Below are positions 22,909-35,200 of a DNA stretch of 64,000 nt, one piece after another. The stretch is from Omphiscola glabra (Eukaryota; Mollusca; Gastropoda; Lymnaeidae). The translations under genes and the position numbers were made by a program. Location: the NCBI GenBank assembly GCA_964017045.1, contig OZ024809.1, positions 7,587,012 to 7,651,011 on the forward strand, in the 5' to 3' direction. The notes under the pieces were generated by a model. It did not search any database. It was not told the DNA's origin and was given only the letters and a program-made list of their open reading frames with translations. Every line of letters begins with the position of its first letter. Positions within the stretch are counted from its first letter, which is position 1.

Positions 22909-23090
22909 CAGTGGCGTAGTGAGGGGGGCAAGGGGGCATCATGCCCCGGGTGCTACTCACAAAGGGGCGCCAAATGGTATATTTTACTATAATATTGTAT
23001 GGTTTTCGAATAGGGGGGCGCTAAAAAGGTATTGGGGGGCGCTAAAAGGGTATTGTGCCCCGGGCGCGAGTTAAGCTCGCTACGCCACTG
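22909..23090. mobile_element. hAT-like MITE, 182 bp, perfect 8-bp target duplication
   Basis: Ends CAGTGGCGTAGTGAG and, reverse-complemented, CAGTGGCGTAGCGAG, flanked by identical CATACAAT at 22901-22908 and 23091-23098. The interior has GGGGCGC and GCGCTAAAA repeats and GTGCCCCGGGCGCGAG. No coding capacity. Confidence 0.93.
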
Positions 23091-23128
23091 CATACAATAA
23101 AGTATGGTCAACTTTTTTTTATATTTAA

Positions 23129-24227
23129 CATGCCTTATAGTTGGGGAAACACGGTATTGGATTATCAGACTAACCCTAACCTCAAACCTTGTCATTTTGT
23201 CACCTTGTCGTTTTGTCACTTGTCGTTTTGTCACCTTGTCGTTTTGTCAGTTGTCGTTTTGTCTGGTTACCGTTGCAAACATGATAAACTCGTGCGGCGG
23301 TCACATCAAAGAGCTTTGATGTTCGCAGCGATGGGTTTGAAATATTGTTACTTTCTTAGTGGAGTCGTCTGCCTAATTCTGTGTTAGTCGTGATGAAAAA
23401 TAACTTGAGTTTGACACATGTGCTCTAGCAGCTGGAGTTTGTGTGCAACAGTGTAGTGCTGTGTTAGTGCAGTTTCCTGTACAGTGTAATTAGATAGTAA
23501 TAGACCTTTTGAGAACCTAATCTTATGCATAATAACAGACATACTTGAGATAATAATTAAAAACTTTAATTAATTACACATTTTATTTTTAATTACTGTA
23601 ATTAGTAATTGTAATTAATTACTATCCATGTAATTGTCCTTTTTTAATTGCTCAGTAAATGTTTATTTTCAGAGTAAAAGTGAAAATACTGAATAGCAGA
23701 TCACAACTTTATGAATATAGTGTCATGGTATACAACATACTCATAAAGTACTTTGACCCAATATGACATACATTTTGTCTCCAAGGAATGAGCAAGCTGA
23801 ACATTATAATTTAAATTATGTCATGGTTGCTCATACACACAGACAATCACTGAAATTTTTAAGGGTCTGCTACAAAATATGATTGTGTATTCAAATATAC
23901 AGTAAAATCATTTAATGAACTTCTCTGACTTTCTTGTATAACAATAAAATCCAAAAGCGGGTTCCCAAAAATGTACATGTACTGCACTGTAAAAGGAAAT
24001 ATGTCTTAATAAAACAATGTTTCAATTAAAAAAAAGTAATTGTAATTACAAGTCAATAGTGGAGTAATTTGTAATGGTAATTAAGTACACTTTTGAATGA
24101 AGTAATGTAAATTGTAGATAATTACAAATATAGGTCATTTAATTCTAATGGTAATTAATCTCATTTTAATGTAATTATGCGCAAGTCTGATAACCGAATA
24201 CCGTGTTTCTCCAACGATAAGGCATGT
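23129..24227. repeat. 1.1 kb interval bounded by 42-bp inverted repeats
   Basis: ATGCCTTATAGTTGGGGAAA then CACGGTATT and ATTATCAGACT at 23129-23170 is repeated inverted at 24187-24227 with four or five mismatches. The interval could be a non-autonomous transposon or a rearranged minisatellite family. No convincing target duplication was found. The interior after array B is AT-rich and non-coding. Confidence 0.6.
23189..23262 (+). repeat. 15-16 bp minisatellite, array B
   Basis: About five units of TTGTCGTTTTGTCACC. It is followed by GTCTGGTTACCGTTGCAAACA, which closely matches the sequence after array C. Confidence 0.93.
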
Positions 24228-24301
24228 AAAATATCTTAAAAATTGACCTTACTTTATTTTATGTAAGGCATTAAAGACGGAGGATGAGTTGGCGTTGAAA
24301 A

Positions 24302-24471
24302 CTTGTCGTTTTGTCACCTTGTCGTTTTGCCACTTTGTCGTTTTGTCACTTGTCGTTTTGTCACCTTGTCGCTTTGTCATCTTGTCGTTTTGTTACCTTG
24401 TCGTTTTGTCACTTGTCGTTTTGTCACTTGTCGTTTTGTCACTTGTCGTTTTGTCTTTTGTCGTTTTGTCT
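24302..24471 (+). repeat. 15-16 bp minisatellite, array C
   Basis: About 11 units of TTGTCGTTTTGTCAC(C). It is preceded by ATGTAAGGCATTAAAGACGG and GGCGTTGAAAA, the inverted counterpart of the flank of array A, and followed by GTCTGGTTACCTTCTTGCA. Confidence 0.95.
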
Positions 24472-24489
24472 GGTTACCTTCTTGCACAC

Positions 24490-26101
24490 ATTTACTACCC
24501 AGTTTGTGGTAGTTATCATATAATATATTAGCGGGAATATGCTTAATGGAAACTGATTCTTATTTTATAATTTTATTTAGTCTAAAAAAGTGTTTCTTAA
24601 TAAGAAAAACAACAACCTCAGGTTACTTGGTAGGTATTTTAAATGATGTCATCATTTGTTAATTAATTCTTATTTAAATACATCTTGTTTGATGCTGATC
24701 TGAGTTCGAGTTTGAACCACGTTAAATTTCACCAGTCACTTTATTTTTACCAGTGACAAACTGTGATAAAGTTTATATGAATATATGTACGTCCATTCAA
24801 TATAAATTAATATTAATAGCAAATATACTTCTGCAGAAGAAAGTGACCGCAGATTGCAATATAGACGTCGGTCATCTACATTTTTAGTAGTTATCTTTTT
24901 GGACGCCAGCTTAACTCGATCCCACTACTCGAGTAGTTATTGTATTCATTTTACACACTTTATATTTATTTATTTACTATTAATTAAATATTCGGATCAT
25001 CAAATATATCGAGTGTACCGAAATTTCATTGGCTCCAATATTCCCCTAGCCCAGGGGTCACCAAACTACGGCACGCGGGCCGGATCCGGTCCGCGAGGCC
25101 AGTTCATCCGGCCCACCAACAGTACTTAAACTTGCTTGATAAAACGTATGGAATACGAGACGTTGTGATACAATTTAAATTTCAATATTATGTTTAGCAT
25201 ACTAGGAGATCTTAACACACGCGGAGACTCTTGGCTGCTATGCGCCTTAATTTACCATTTTAAAATTTAAATTATTGTATCTAGATTTTATTGTTTATTA
25301 CATAATTATTGATGGACTGCATTTTTCTTATATTTTGTTTATTACAAACCTGTTTACCCTCGAACTCCTAAAATCGTACAATATTGTCTCAAAATCGTAC
25401 AATACCGCATCTTAAGTCAAATCTAGATACACCATCGGATTCTAAATACCGCTTTGTTCCGAATACAGGCCCACTTGTAAACTGTACCATTACTTCCCTC
25501 TATCTACATATATCGGTATTTTTTTTTCAATTATTATTGTTTGCAACATCATTAATTTTAACACTTACATTGATTGTGGGGGAAAGTGCTGCCAATACTC
25601 GGAACAATACGGAATTTAAATTAAACTACATTTTTTTCACCAATCTAGCTTGAATATTAAATGTAGAGGAACAGGGCCCCAAAAGTTTTCTTAAAGGTTC
25701 TTATAAATACGATTTTATAAGGAGACACATCTTAATTAAGTTTGATTGGTTCTTTAGCAACGTGTTCTTTCTTTTTTCTTTCTTCTTTATTTATTTTTGC
25801 AAGGCCCATCATTTCACTTTTAGATGATAAACCTGTAGACGTTACATTAATCTGGACTCTCGTTCGATCTCTATTTTACAAGGCTACTTTGTGGCTAATA
25901 ACAGTCAAGGCTAATGACAATTTTTGTCAGAATCCGACACTGAGACTGAAGATGAATGGAAAAAAAATATTGCAATAAATTAAAAAAAGTGGGCCTTGGA
26001 CTCTGACTCTGAACCGGAATCGCTAATTTTGTTCACGGTGATTTCCCTTTAATCGACGCTCGGCTTGTGTTACTAACGCTGTTCGTGTCAAGCTCTTTAC
26101 C
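24490..26101. other. Upstream region of MPDU1
   Basis: Holds a hAT-type end (CAGGGGTCACCAAACTACGG at about 25052) with the usual GCGGGCCGGATCCGG continuation. The last 150 bases are the likely promoter and 5' UTR of MPDU1. No TATA box or other element could be assigned with confidence. Open frames here lack splice and family support. Confidence 0.4.
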
Positions 26102-26210
26102 ATGACAGCAAATAATACGTTTATTCCTGTATTCTTGGCAAGCTGGCTGCAATTGATTGCACCTGACAATTGTTTTGAAGAGTTGTTCTTGAAATTTAAT
26201 TTTTTTCATA
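26102..26210 (+). CDS. MPDU1: MPDU1 exon 1
   Basis: Starts MTANNTFIPVFLASWLQLIA and continues PDNCFEELFLKFNFFH, matching the family's conserved N-terminal Cys-containing motif. It ends in phase 1 at GTGAGT. Confidence 0.92.
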
Positions 26211-29200
26211 GTGAGTAGCCTATAAACTTAAGATTGTTTAGCACTAGACCAGTGGTCGACAAACTCATCAAATTTCTTTTCAAGAACTAGAGAACCTATC
26301 AAAAACCATGTTTTTCGAAGTCAAAACTTATTAGGCTAGGACTGGCGAGTCTAATTATTATTAGACCTACTTGACTTATATTATTAACTGTACACCATAC
26401 ATTGTTACATGTCAGCCTGTACTTTGTGCAGCTTTATTATAATTTATTTTATGATTACTGAAGAAGTGTATGGCACGGCTGTACTGTGTGTATATACTTT
26501 TTCACTGGAATTAGAAGAATATAATTTTTGCACAATACAACCATTGAAAACTGGGAGTGTAATAAATTCAATGTTGGACATCAGAAAGCTGAAATCTTAT
26601 TAACCATCTAACTTTAGAGACTGCGCAGCGCAGTTTCAGTTATATCATTTGTCGGTTACTGTAATATTAAGACTGTGTAATTTATTAAAAATCCGTTAGT
26701 GTAATTGTGCTAAAAGCGGTTGTGATATTCTTTGTTGTATATGATATTACGTTGTCTAGAGTCAAAATCAGTGAGAATATTTTAGGCTCTACTATGTTAA
26801 ATTCTTTTGTATTTATTATTTAACTCCAGTTGGAAACTTCCTATTAACAAACTAACACACATTTTCTTTTGAGGGGTTGAGATTACTTTCTTAAAACCCC
26901 AAGTAGTATATTGGCAATCAGTTCCATCTGCTGATCCGTGCCATATAACATTGTCGTCACGTAGGGCTCTCCCGCTGCCCTGGCCTCCCCAGAAAAATCT
27001 AGTGAGGGACATTTGGTCAACAGATGCACTAGTATCTCTGGGACCAGGCTGCAATGCCGGCAGGTCAGGTCCCTGTTGTTGAAGTATATGTTTATATGGG
27101 CAATGCTTGGTATGCACTTGGGTCACTAGACTCTGCTGTCTGTGACCCAGCTTCCACCAAGGGTCTTGTCTGCTAGGAGACGGCATGTTAGCATATACAC
27201 CTCTAGCCTTCATGCTGTCTGCTCTATGCCTGTACCATTTTTGACGAAAATGGTCTGCCAACCAGTTTTTGATACCTAGGTATGAGACTGGTACATCTGT
27301 CTAAGGCTGGGCAGCCCTGGTTTTTGCTAGAGTGTCTGCTTTTTCATTGCCACTGACTTTAACATGCCCTGGATTTCACGGCACTGTTACAGTTCCTCCG
27401 ATATCAACAATCTTGCCCACATCATTTAATATGGCACCAACTAAGAGAGTGGTACCCGCTTCCTTACTCAAGATCTCAAGTGCAGATCTTGAGTCGGAGT
27501 AGATGATGACATTGAGTCCCACAAGCTCCCACCTCTACAGAGTGTGGTACACTTTTTCCAGGGCCCTGTGGATACCCTCCAGATTTGTATCGAAATTCAA
27601 TGCTGTAGTCCCACAGGGCCCTGAAAGTTCCTCATTTGAAGACACTCCATTTGGGTAGAGGATGAGTGAATGAGTGCACCATACCCCATATTTCTTTCTC
27701 TTATGTTGGCGGACCCGTCCGTGAAAACTTTCACAGAGGTTTTCACAAACCCTATCATGGTCTCAAGGCAACCACTTTCTGGACATGTGCAGGGCTGCGC
27801 TTGATCACTGCTGTGTTGGTCAAAGCCATATGTATAGTGGGATGAAAATGTTCTTCATACAGCAGATTGGCTGGGATTCGGGTCAGACTTTCTCTATTTC
27901 GGGGTAGGTTGACTGTCCTCTCAAGTTCTGCAACTTGATGCATAAAGGATGAGTGCTTCAGCCGCCTACCCGGTTCCCATTTATTTTGCATTTGAAATGA
28001 CGGTTCCTTCCTATTTAAACACCTGCACCTTCCTAAAATAGTTAATATAGCTTTTTCCCTACTTAAACAACAGCTAAGACTTCTACAGCAGCTGTGGGTT
28101 TGATTTTAAATGCACCTCAGATGAATCTCAATGCCTGATCTCTGGCCCAACTTTGCAAAGGCTTGGACAGGCATGCTGTTATCAATCACCGATCTTACAT
28201 CACTCAGAAAGAGAGCTCTGAGCATACTTGCTCCAGCACCCCAATTCATGTATGCCAACTTCTTCCTATTAATTTCCTATTAACAGAATATCCTCTCCAC
28301 ATAGCATATATTGAGAGTTTTAAAAACAAAACACCTATCCTCATGATATTTTCCTCTAGTATCGTACAGTGAAAAATGAGTTTAAATGTTGACGGTAAAT
28401 TGAACTCAGTAACTTTGTCAAGACTCATGTGTTGAAATGTTACTTGGTTAATTTAAATACAGGAATCTTTATTACAGCTAGCTTAATTAAGTGAAGAATT
28501 ATGTCTAATTACATATAAATTGCTATCAAATTCATCATCTGAGTAAATTTTTTACAAATGCTACTGAGCAGTGTAAAAATACGGTACTCATTGTTTATGA
28601 AAGTCAGACTTAAAACAAGCGATCTGCTCTTTGATTAGTTATGTAAACATGCTAAAAATGTGTGTTCAGCAAAGCAGAGATAATTCATATTTGTTCATGT
28701 GTTTAAAAAAGAGATAAAAAATGATGAAAAACTTATAAATTATCCTTTTTTTGAGTTTTCCTTTTTTTCTGTACAATTTTTAATGCGTTTGTAAGTTTTT
28801 TTATGACTTTTTGTAATGGTTTTTGAACCCACAGGTAGGCATTAATGCTGTACACTGTACTCTGGGTTTTGGAAAACCCAACTTCAATCAATAACATTAA
28901 TGGTGAACACTTAAGTTTTTGAACTCCTTTCTATTTCTTGTTGTTTCTTCATTTTTTTCCTGTCTGATGAGTAAGGCTCTTAGCCGAAACTTTCTTCTTT
29001 TATTGTCCTGTCTATTTCAAGCTTCCACATGCCTTGTTCTACTATTTCCTTCACACAATTTGAACGCAGTCCTTTAGTTATTACTGATAGTACTGTTAGT
29101 CTAAGTCAGGAGTACTCAAACTTTTCCAGATTTTTATTTTGAATGTGCCCAGATGGTCAAACCCCCTGCTAAGGGCAATCCCACATTTGCTTTATGCTCA

Positions 29201-32200
29201 CAGAAATGACTGTTTACATTTTTAAATCATGGTAATTTTCTTGTTAAAGTTATGCTAGTAAAAAAACTGTGAATTAACTTTATTTTAAAACTGAAATTCA
29301 AAACTGTTTTAGTTCAAAAGAAAAAAAGTGGTCTATTTTCCTTTCCTTGTATGCCGAAAACTGTCAGCAAAAGTAAAGAAATTGTGTTTCACAAATAAAA
29401 GTCTGTTATTCTATTGAGTATGAAAGCAACTTTGTTTGATGGTTATCATGGCTGAGAATGTTGTCTCACATATTTAATTGGTCAAGACTTTTAACTGCTC
29501 CTCTCCTGATTGTTGGATGCTGTAATTCTGCACCCGAATCACATCAGGAGACTGCTACATCCTGTCACAAAGCTTCAATTTCAGATGTTTCATTTCCCTG
29601 GATATCAGCTGTATCACGTTTCGAGCCGAAGAGCACCTTGACTAGTTGTAAAAGTGGCTGTGACGGCAGCTGCCCAATCAACATTAGGCAATAAGTCGTG
29701 GATCTTTAACAAAAATGATATTCCTGTCTGTAATGTAAAATCTTTAAATTGGCTTGAAAACCCATCTTATAATTTTTCTATGCAAGCTATCAACATTGGT
29801 CTAATCTGATTAAGGTGTTCTTTTGTCACAAAATTTACAGTCTTTATGAAAATGCAACTGCTGACTTGATTCCAAATCACTAGCAAATAGTGCAAGTTCA
29901 TTCTGAACTCCATGAAAGTCATTAAGGTGATTAAGGTAGCCATCAATATCTAGCAAGAAAGCAACAGTTGCCACCTTGTCCAAATTTGTGCAAAATTACA
30001 CTAACTACCCAGCATGCTTTGACTTCTCTGTTTTGAGAAAACTCATTCACATTCTCCAAAAATGTCCTTTGCTTATTACCAACTTACATCTGTGTACATA
30101 GCAAATCACCATGTTCTTCTCATGAATAATCTAATATATTTTACATTTTTTTTAACTGTTGATGCTGCAATGATGAATTGATTCTTATAAAATTTATAAG
30201 TTTCATGACATTTGCCATAACTTAAGCAAAGTAACTGCACAGCTTTGAAAATATAAATGATTGATGAATGATGCAGTGCTACAATTTTAATTTCTGTTGA
30301 ACTTCCTTAAGACTTAAGACAACTAGGAAGACCAAGTCCACTTTTACAGGGCTTGGTAGGGGTTTTAAATATTTTTTTAATGGCCAGTGGACCAGATTTT
30401 GAGTATCCCTGGCTAGTGATAAGTCTAAGGTTTGTGTTAAAAATTATAGTGTGTATGGATAGGCCTACGTGTGCAATTTAGCTTGTTTTAAGTAGTAGGC
30501 TTATTAGACCATTAGTATTAGACTAGGATGAGCAAGATGGGCCCTAATCATTGTAAATAATATGCAATGGAATGAGATGGGAACTCTTTTAGCTGACTTA
30601 AACCTAACACACACAAGTACCATTTGGGATGAACAAGGATTGAATTGAGTTTAATTTAAATAGTTGGGCTTATACTGCTTATAGTTTACTGCTGAGCACT
30701 GCATTCAGTGTGTGCTGTGCTGTCGTCACTAAAAAATTCATAGCTTTTGAACCAGAAAATTGATATTTTGTGTTTTTGTAAATCATTTAATTAGCTCTGT
30801 TCCTATTTATTGCATTAATATTATTATAATTTTTGGGGTGAAAATTTCACCAAAACTGCTCAGGGCTCTCAAATAGTACTCTATTTTTATTATCATTTAC
30901 CATCTCTCTTTACAGTGCCATGTGCAAAAATCCTCATTAGTAAATGCCTTGGATATGGCATTATTTGTGGCTCATGTATAGGTAAGTATTATCAAGCAAT
31001 GTTTTAAAAGATAAATCAGATTGAACAGTCGTCCAAATAATGTAGATAAATAAGTTTATTCTAAGTCTGGAAACATTCACACTTTCATCCCTCTTCATTT
31101 AATTTGTTTTTTTTTTTTTAATTGCAACTACTTTCATTGTTTTTTCTCTCACGGCTGTGATATCTTTACAACATAAAACTCAGCTGTGATATCTTTACAA
31201 CATAAAACTCAGCTGTGATATCTTTACAACATAAAACTCAGCTGTGATATCTTTACAACATAAAACTCAGCTGTGATATCTTTACAACATAAAACTCAGC
31301 TGTGATATCTGTACAACATAAAACTCAGCTGTGATATCTTTACAACATAAAACTCATTAGTATTAGCTTATAAAATTGCAACAGCTTGGAGTTTTTAAAA
31401 CTGATACCCCACTCTTCATAATTAAACACCCACTTAAATGTTACTTGCATTGAAAAGAAACTAATTATTTTTAAAATATTTTTTTAGTCAAAGTTCCACA
31501 GATTTTAAAGATATTCAAGGCAAAAAGTGGAGCTGGTATAAGTTTAACTAGTGTAACCCTTGAACTTGTTGCCATTTCTGCTTCTTGGGCATACGGGAGA
31601 GGAAAGAATTTTCCCTTTTCGTAAGTATTCATTTCATTCATCTGATTTAGATCCATGCTCAAGTTTAACAACTAGGAAGTACCAATGCCACTTAACAACT
31701 GACCAACTATATAACTGTGACCTGACCATGTCTTATGTGCTCTATTTTAGGCAGAGACCAGTTGTGTCAGGTTACACTGGAAAACAGTTATGACTCAGCT
31801 TTACAATGGGACCAATAGTTAAATAAATTTTGCAATGAAAGCTTGTCTTCGGGCACTGTTCCATCTATTTGTAAGTCAGCTGTCATCAAACCATTGCTTA
31901 AGAAGCCTGGTCTGGATGAAAATAATTTAAAAAACTATAGACCTGTATCTAACTTATCATTTTTATCTAAAGTCATTGAAAAACTAGTTCTAAAACAATT
32001 TTTTGCTTACTTAAACGACAACTCTCTTCTCAGTCCTAATCAATCAGCCTATAGACCTTTCCATAGCACTGAGACGGCTCTCTTGAAAGTCACCGGTGAC
32101 CTCTTGCTTGCATTGGACAGTGGTGATGTCTCCCTCCTGATCCTCTTGGACCTCAGTGCGGCCTTTGACACTGTCAACCATGAAACCCTTTACAAAACGC

Positions 32201-35200
32201 TTGAAAATTACTTTGGCATTTCTGGTTCTGTTTTGTCTTGGTTTAGGTCGTTCCTCTCCGATAGAACGCAGGCAGTCGCTGTCGATGGCTGTATCTCCAG
32301 CAGTGCTGACTTGGTGTATGGAGTGCCACAGGGGTCCGTTTTGGGCCCGGTTCTATTTACAATATATACCAGGCCACTGCTCCTCTTGCTCGAGAGGCAT
32401 GCTGTGGAGAGCCAGTCTTTCACGGATGATACGCAACTATACAAGCATACCCATCCCTCTCTTTTCGATTCAGCTGTCCGGACTTTGCAGGAGTGTATTG
32501 GTGATGTCAAGTCATGGATTACACTCAGCAAGTTGAAACTTAACGATGACAAAACGGAAGCACTTCTTATTCATGATCACAAATCATCCTCTTAACTCAG
32601 CTCTCCCCACCTCATTTCAAGTAGGTAACTCAGACATACAGTTTACATACTCAACTAGGAATCTTGGTTATATTCTGTCTAACAACATGTCTCTAGATAA
32701 ACATATATCTCACATTTGTCGCTCTGCATACACTGCTATCCGTCAGATCAGCTCCATCCGCCACTACCTCACAGTTAGTGCAACAAAAACCTTAGTCTGT
32801 GCTCTTGTTCTCTCTCATCTTGACTACTGCAACTCTCTTCTGTCAGGCTCACCAAAACACTTCTTAGAAAGATTACAAAAGGTTCAAAACTCAGCTGCTA
32901 GGCTAGTTTTAAAGGCAAAAAAATGTGATCACGTCACACCACTACTTCATTCACTTCATTGGCTCCCTGTACAAGCACGGATTGACTATAAACTCTCTGT
33001 TCTGTGCCACAACTTTTTCTCGAATTCCTGCCCTTCCTATCTAACCGAAATTCTCTCTGTCTAGTCAACCCTTTGACAGCTTCGCTCCTCCGCAGACGAG
33101 CGTATTTTTTCTGTCCCCAAGACTCGCACAAAAACATACGGTGAAAGATCTTTCTCTTACTGTGCCCCCAAACAATGGAATTCTCTTCCACTACACATCA
33201 GAAATATATCAACAATCACAGCCTTCAAAACTGCACTCAAAACACATCTCTTTAAACTTTACTATCCTGACTGATTCCCCCTCTGAAAGTTAAACGATGC
33301 TGCGGAGTGCCGTCCATGGCTTCACATGTAAATTGATATGGAATGGTTGGTTTTTAATTTATATTTTTTAAGTTCATTTTGATTTGTATGTACAGTGTGG
33401 TGATCCCAGCCCTAGGCTGGGGTACCACGCTATAGAAAACTACCCATAATAATAATATAATAATGACATTTGTTATAACAAATAGTTATACTTTGAGACC
33501 TGTCGACACCGTGAAATAAATTCCTGTGGGCACGTCGAGTCTAAGCCTGTCAAAATAATATGCAAAGAAAGTGACAACATTTAGAAATGATTTAACATCG
33601 TCCACATGCATAATTCTCTTCATTTTTCTACTTGTAATGAGGTTTTACCAGACAGTAGGGTGAAGGAAAAAAAACTCTTTCACAACATCATCAAGAGTAA
33701 AAGTCGGATAGCTTTTCTTGAATACATAGAAAGAATGATGTTGATGAATTTATGTTACATTTCATTGCAGATCATATGGAGAGGCATTGTTTTTAGCTAT
33801 ACAGACCACCATGATTGCCTTTCTCGTTCTTTATTATTCTGGCCAAACAACAAAGGGCTTAGCATATGTGTCCACTTATGTAGCATGTATGGCTTTCCTC
33901 TTGTCGCCCCAGGCACCTGGCAGTCTTCTGGCATTACTCCAAGGAGGAAACATGATTTTGGTATCTGTTAGCAAGGTGAGCTAACTTTTTCAAATCAATA
34001 AAAACTATAGAGATAAATGATATAACTGACAGTTGTTTAAAACTTCTGCCTGGAATTTTTGGAAATCCCAGTCATGTGTCAGTGTTTATTTTAAAGTGTA
34101 AAACTGATCTGTTTGTTTCATCTTTAAGACTATTTTTTAATAGTGGTAGGGGTTCTCTCCATATTCTTCAGATCTTCATGTGTGCAACTCTGGATTTTAA
34201 ATGGGATTTTTAGTTCATAAGGGCCTAGAGCAAGAATTTTAATGTCTGTCTTGCAAAACTCACGCTATGCTCCGATGGATGAAGCTGATAATTTATTCCA
34301 GGGTGTAAGGTCATCGTCTCACTAAGGAACTTCCCTGTTCCTGTTTATGTCTTAAATTAAAACCTTATATTTTCAGATTAGGCTCTGCTATTTAATTTTA
34401 AAAAAAACTAACTAAAAAAAGAAGACATATTCAATTTTCACTTATGTGAGCTCCAAATAGCGTATATAACAAAGAAGATCACACACGATATTCAAATCAC
34501 GCCATAAGAAGCCTAGGCCTGATGCATGGGCGCCCGCAGAAAATTTTATTGCGGGGGGGGGGGGGGGGGGGGGGCAAAATACTTTCTCTTTATTTTCTCT
34601 TTACTTTAATAAATTTTTTGTCTAAAAAATTATTTTAATCAATCAATCCAGGGGGGGCAAGTGCCCCACCTTGCCACTACTTGCGGGCGCCCATGGCCTG
34701 ATGTTAAGGATTATAATTTATATTTAAAATTGCGGATTACCCTTACATGGCAACAGTGTTCCTGAGAATTAAAAGTATAATAAAACTGTACATAAAGTTT
34801 GAAGTATTTTGAAACGTAAAGTTTTTTGTTTTTGGAAATAAAAAAACTCAACTTTGTTCCATAATAGATATATATATATCCATGTTGTAGGTCAAACAAT
34901 CATCAGATTATGGGGTCGAAGCCCTTTGTATCCACTACCGTGCCTGGCCTTAAGACATATGAAACCAGGCAACTGACTTGCTTAGATTTCACAGAGGTTA
35001 TCCATTCTGTATACCTTGCCATCATCTTACTGTAAATTCCCATATCCTGTTTGGAGAAAGAAGTTTGAGAACTCCTCTACCTTTAGATTGCTTAAGATGA
35101 ACCCTCATGTTAACTTGCAAGGTTCAGACTTTGACTTTGGGCCATAAGGGAAGGGGGGGGGGGATGATTTTGTTCAGACATACTCTGACTTGATTAGCAC

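Larger units (their letters stand above)
26211..30915 (+). other. MPDU1: MPDU1 intron 1, transposon-filled
   Basis: A 4.7 kb intron holding an antisense RNase H-type LINE fragment (26.8-28.0 kb), a hAT relic (29.1-30.4 kb) and non-coding AT-rich sequence. A possible hAT end lies at about 26248 (CCAGTGGTCGACAAACTC). Confidence 0.85.

Noticed and set aside
23165..23185. CTAACCCTAACCTC as a telomere remnant
   Set aside because: Only two units, inside a repeat family; too short to mean anything.
22193..24531. Several Cys/Ser/Leu/Val-repeat open frames over the TTGTCGTTTTGTCAC arrays
   Set aside because: Simple translations of a non-coding minisatellite, open in several frames at once.
25742..25978. 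Hydrophobic frame just upstream of MPDU1
   Set aside because: No donor in phase with exon 1 and no similarity to MPDU1 proteins; probably 5' flank.
28946..29010. TGATGAGTAAGGCTCTTAGCCGAAAC as a retroelement signature
   Set aside because: Similar strings occur in several invertebrate repeat families, but nothing else here supports an element, so no call was made.
31560..31793. Frame overlapping MPDU1 exon 3
   Set aside because: A shadow of the exon in another frame that runs into the intron.
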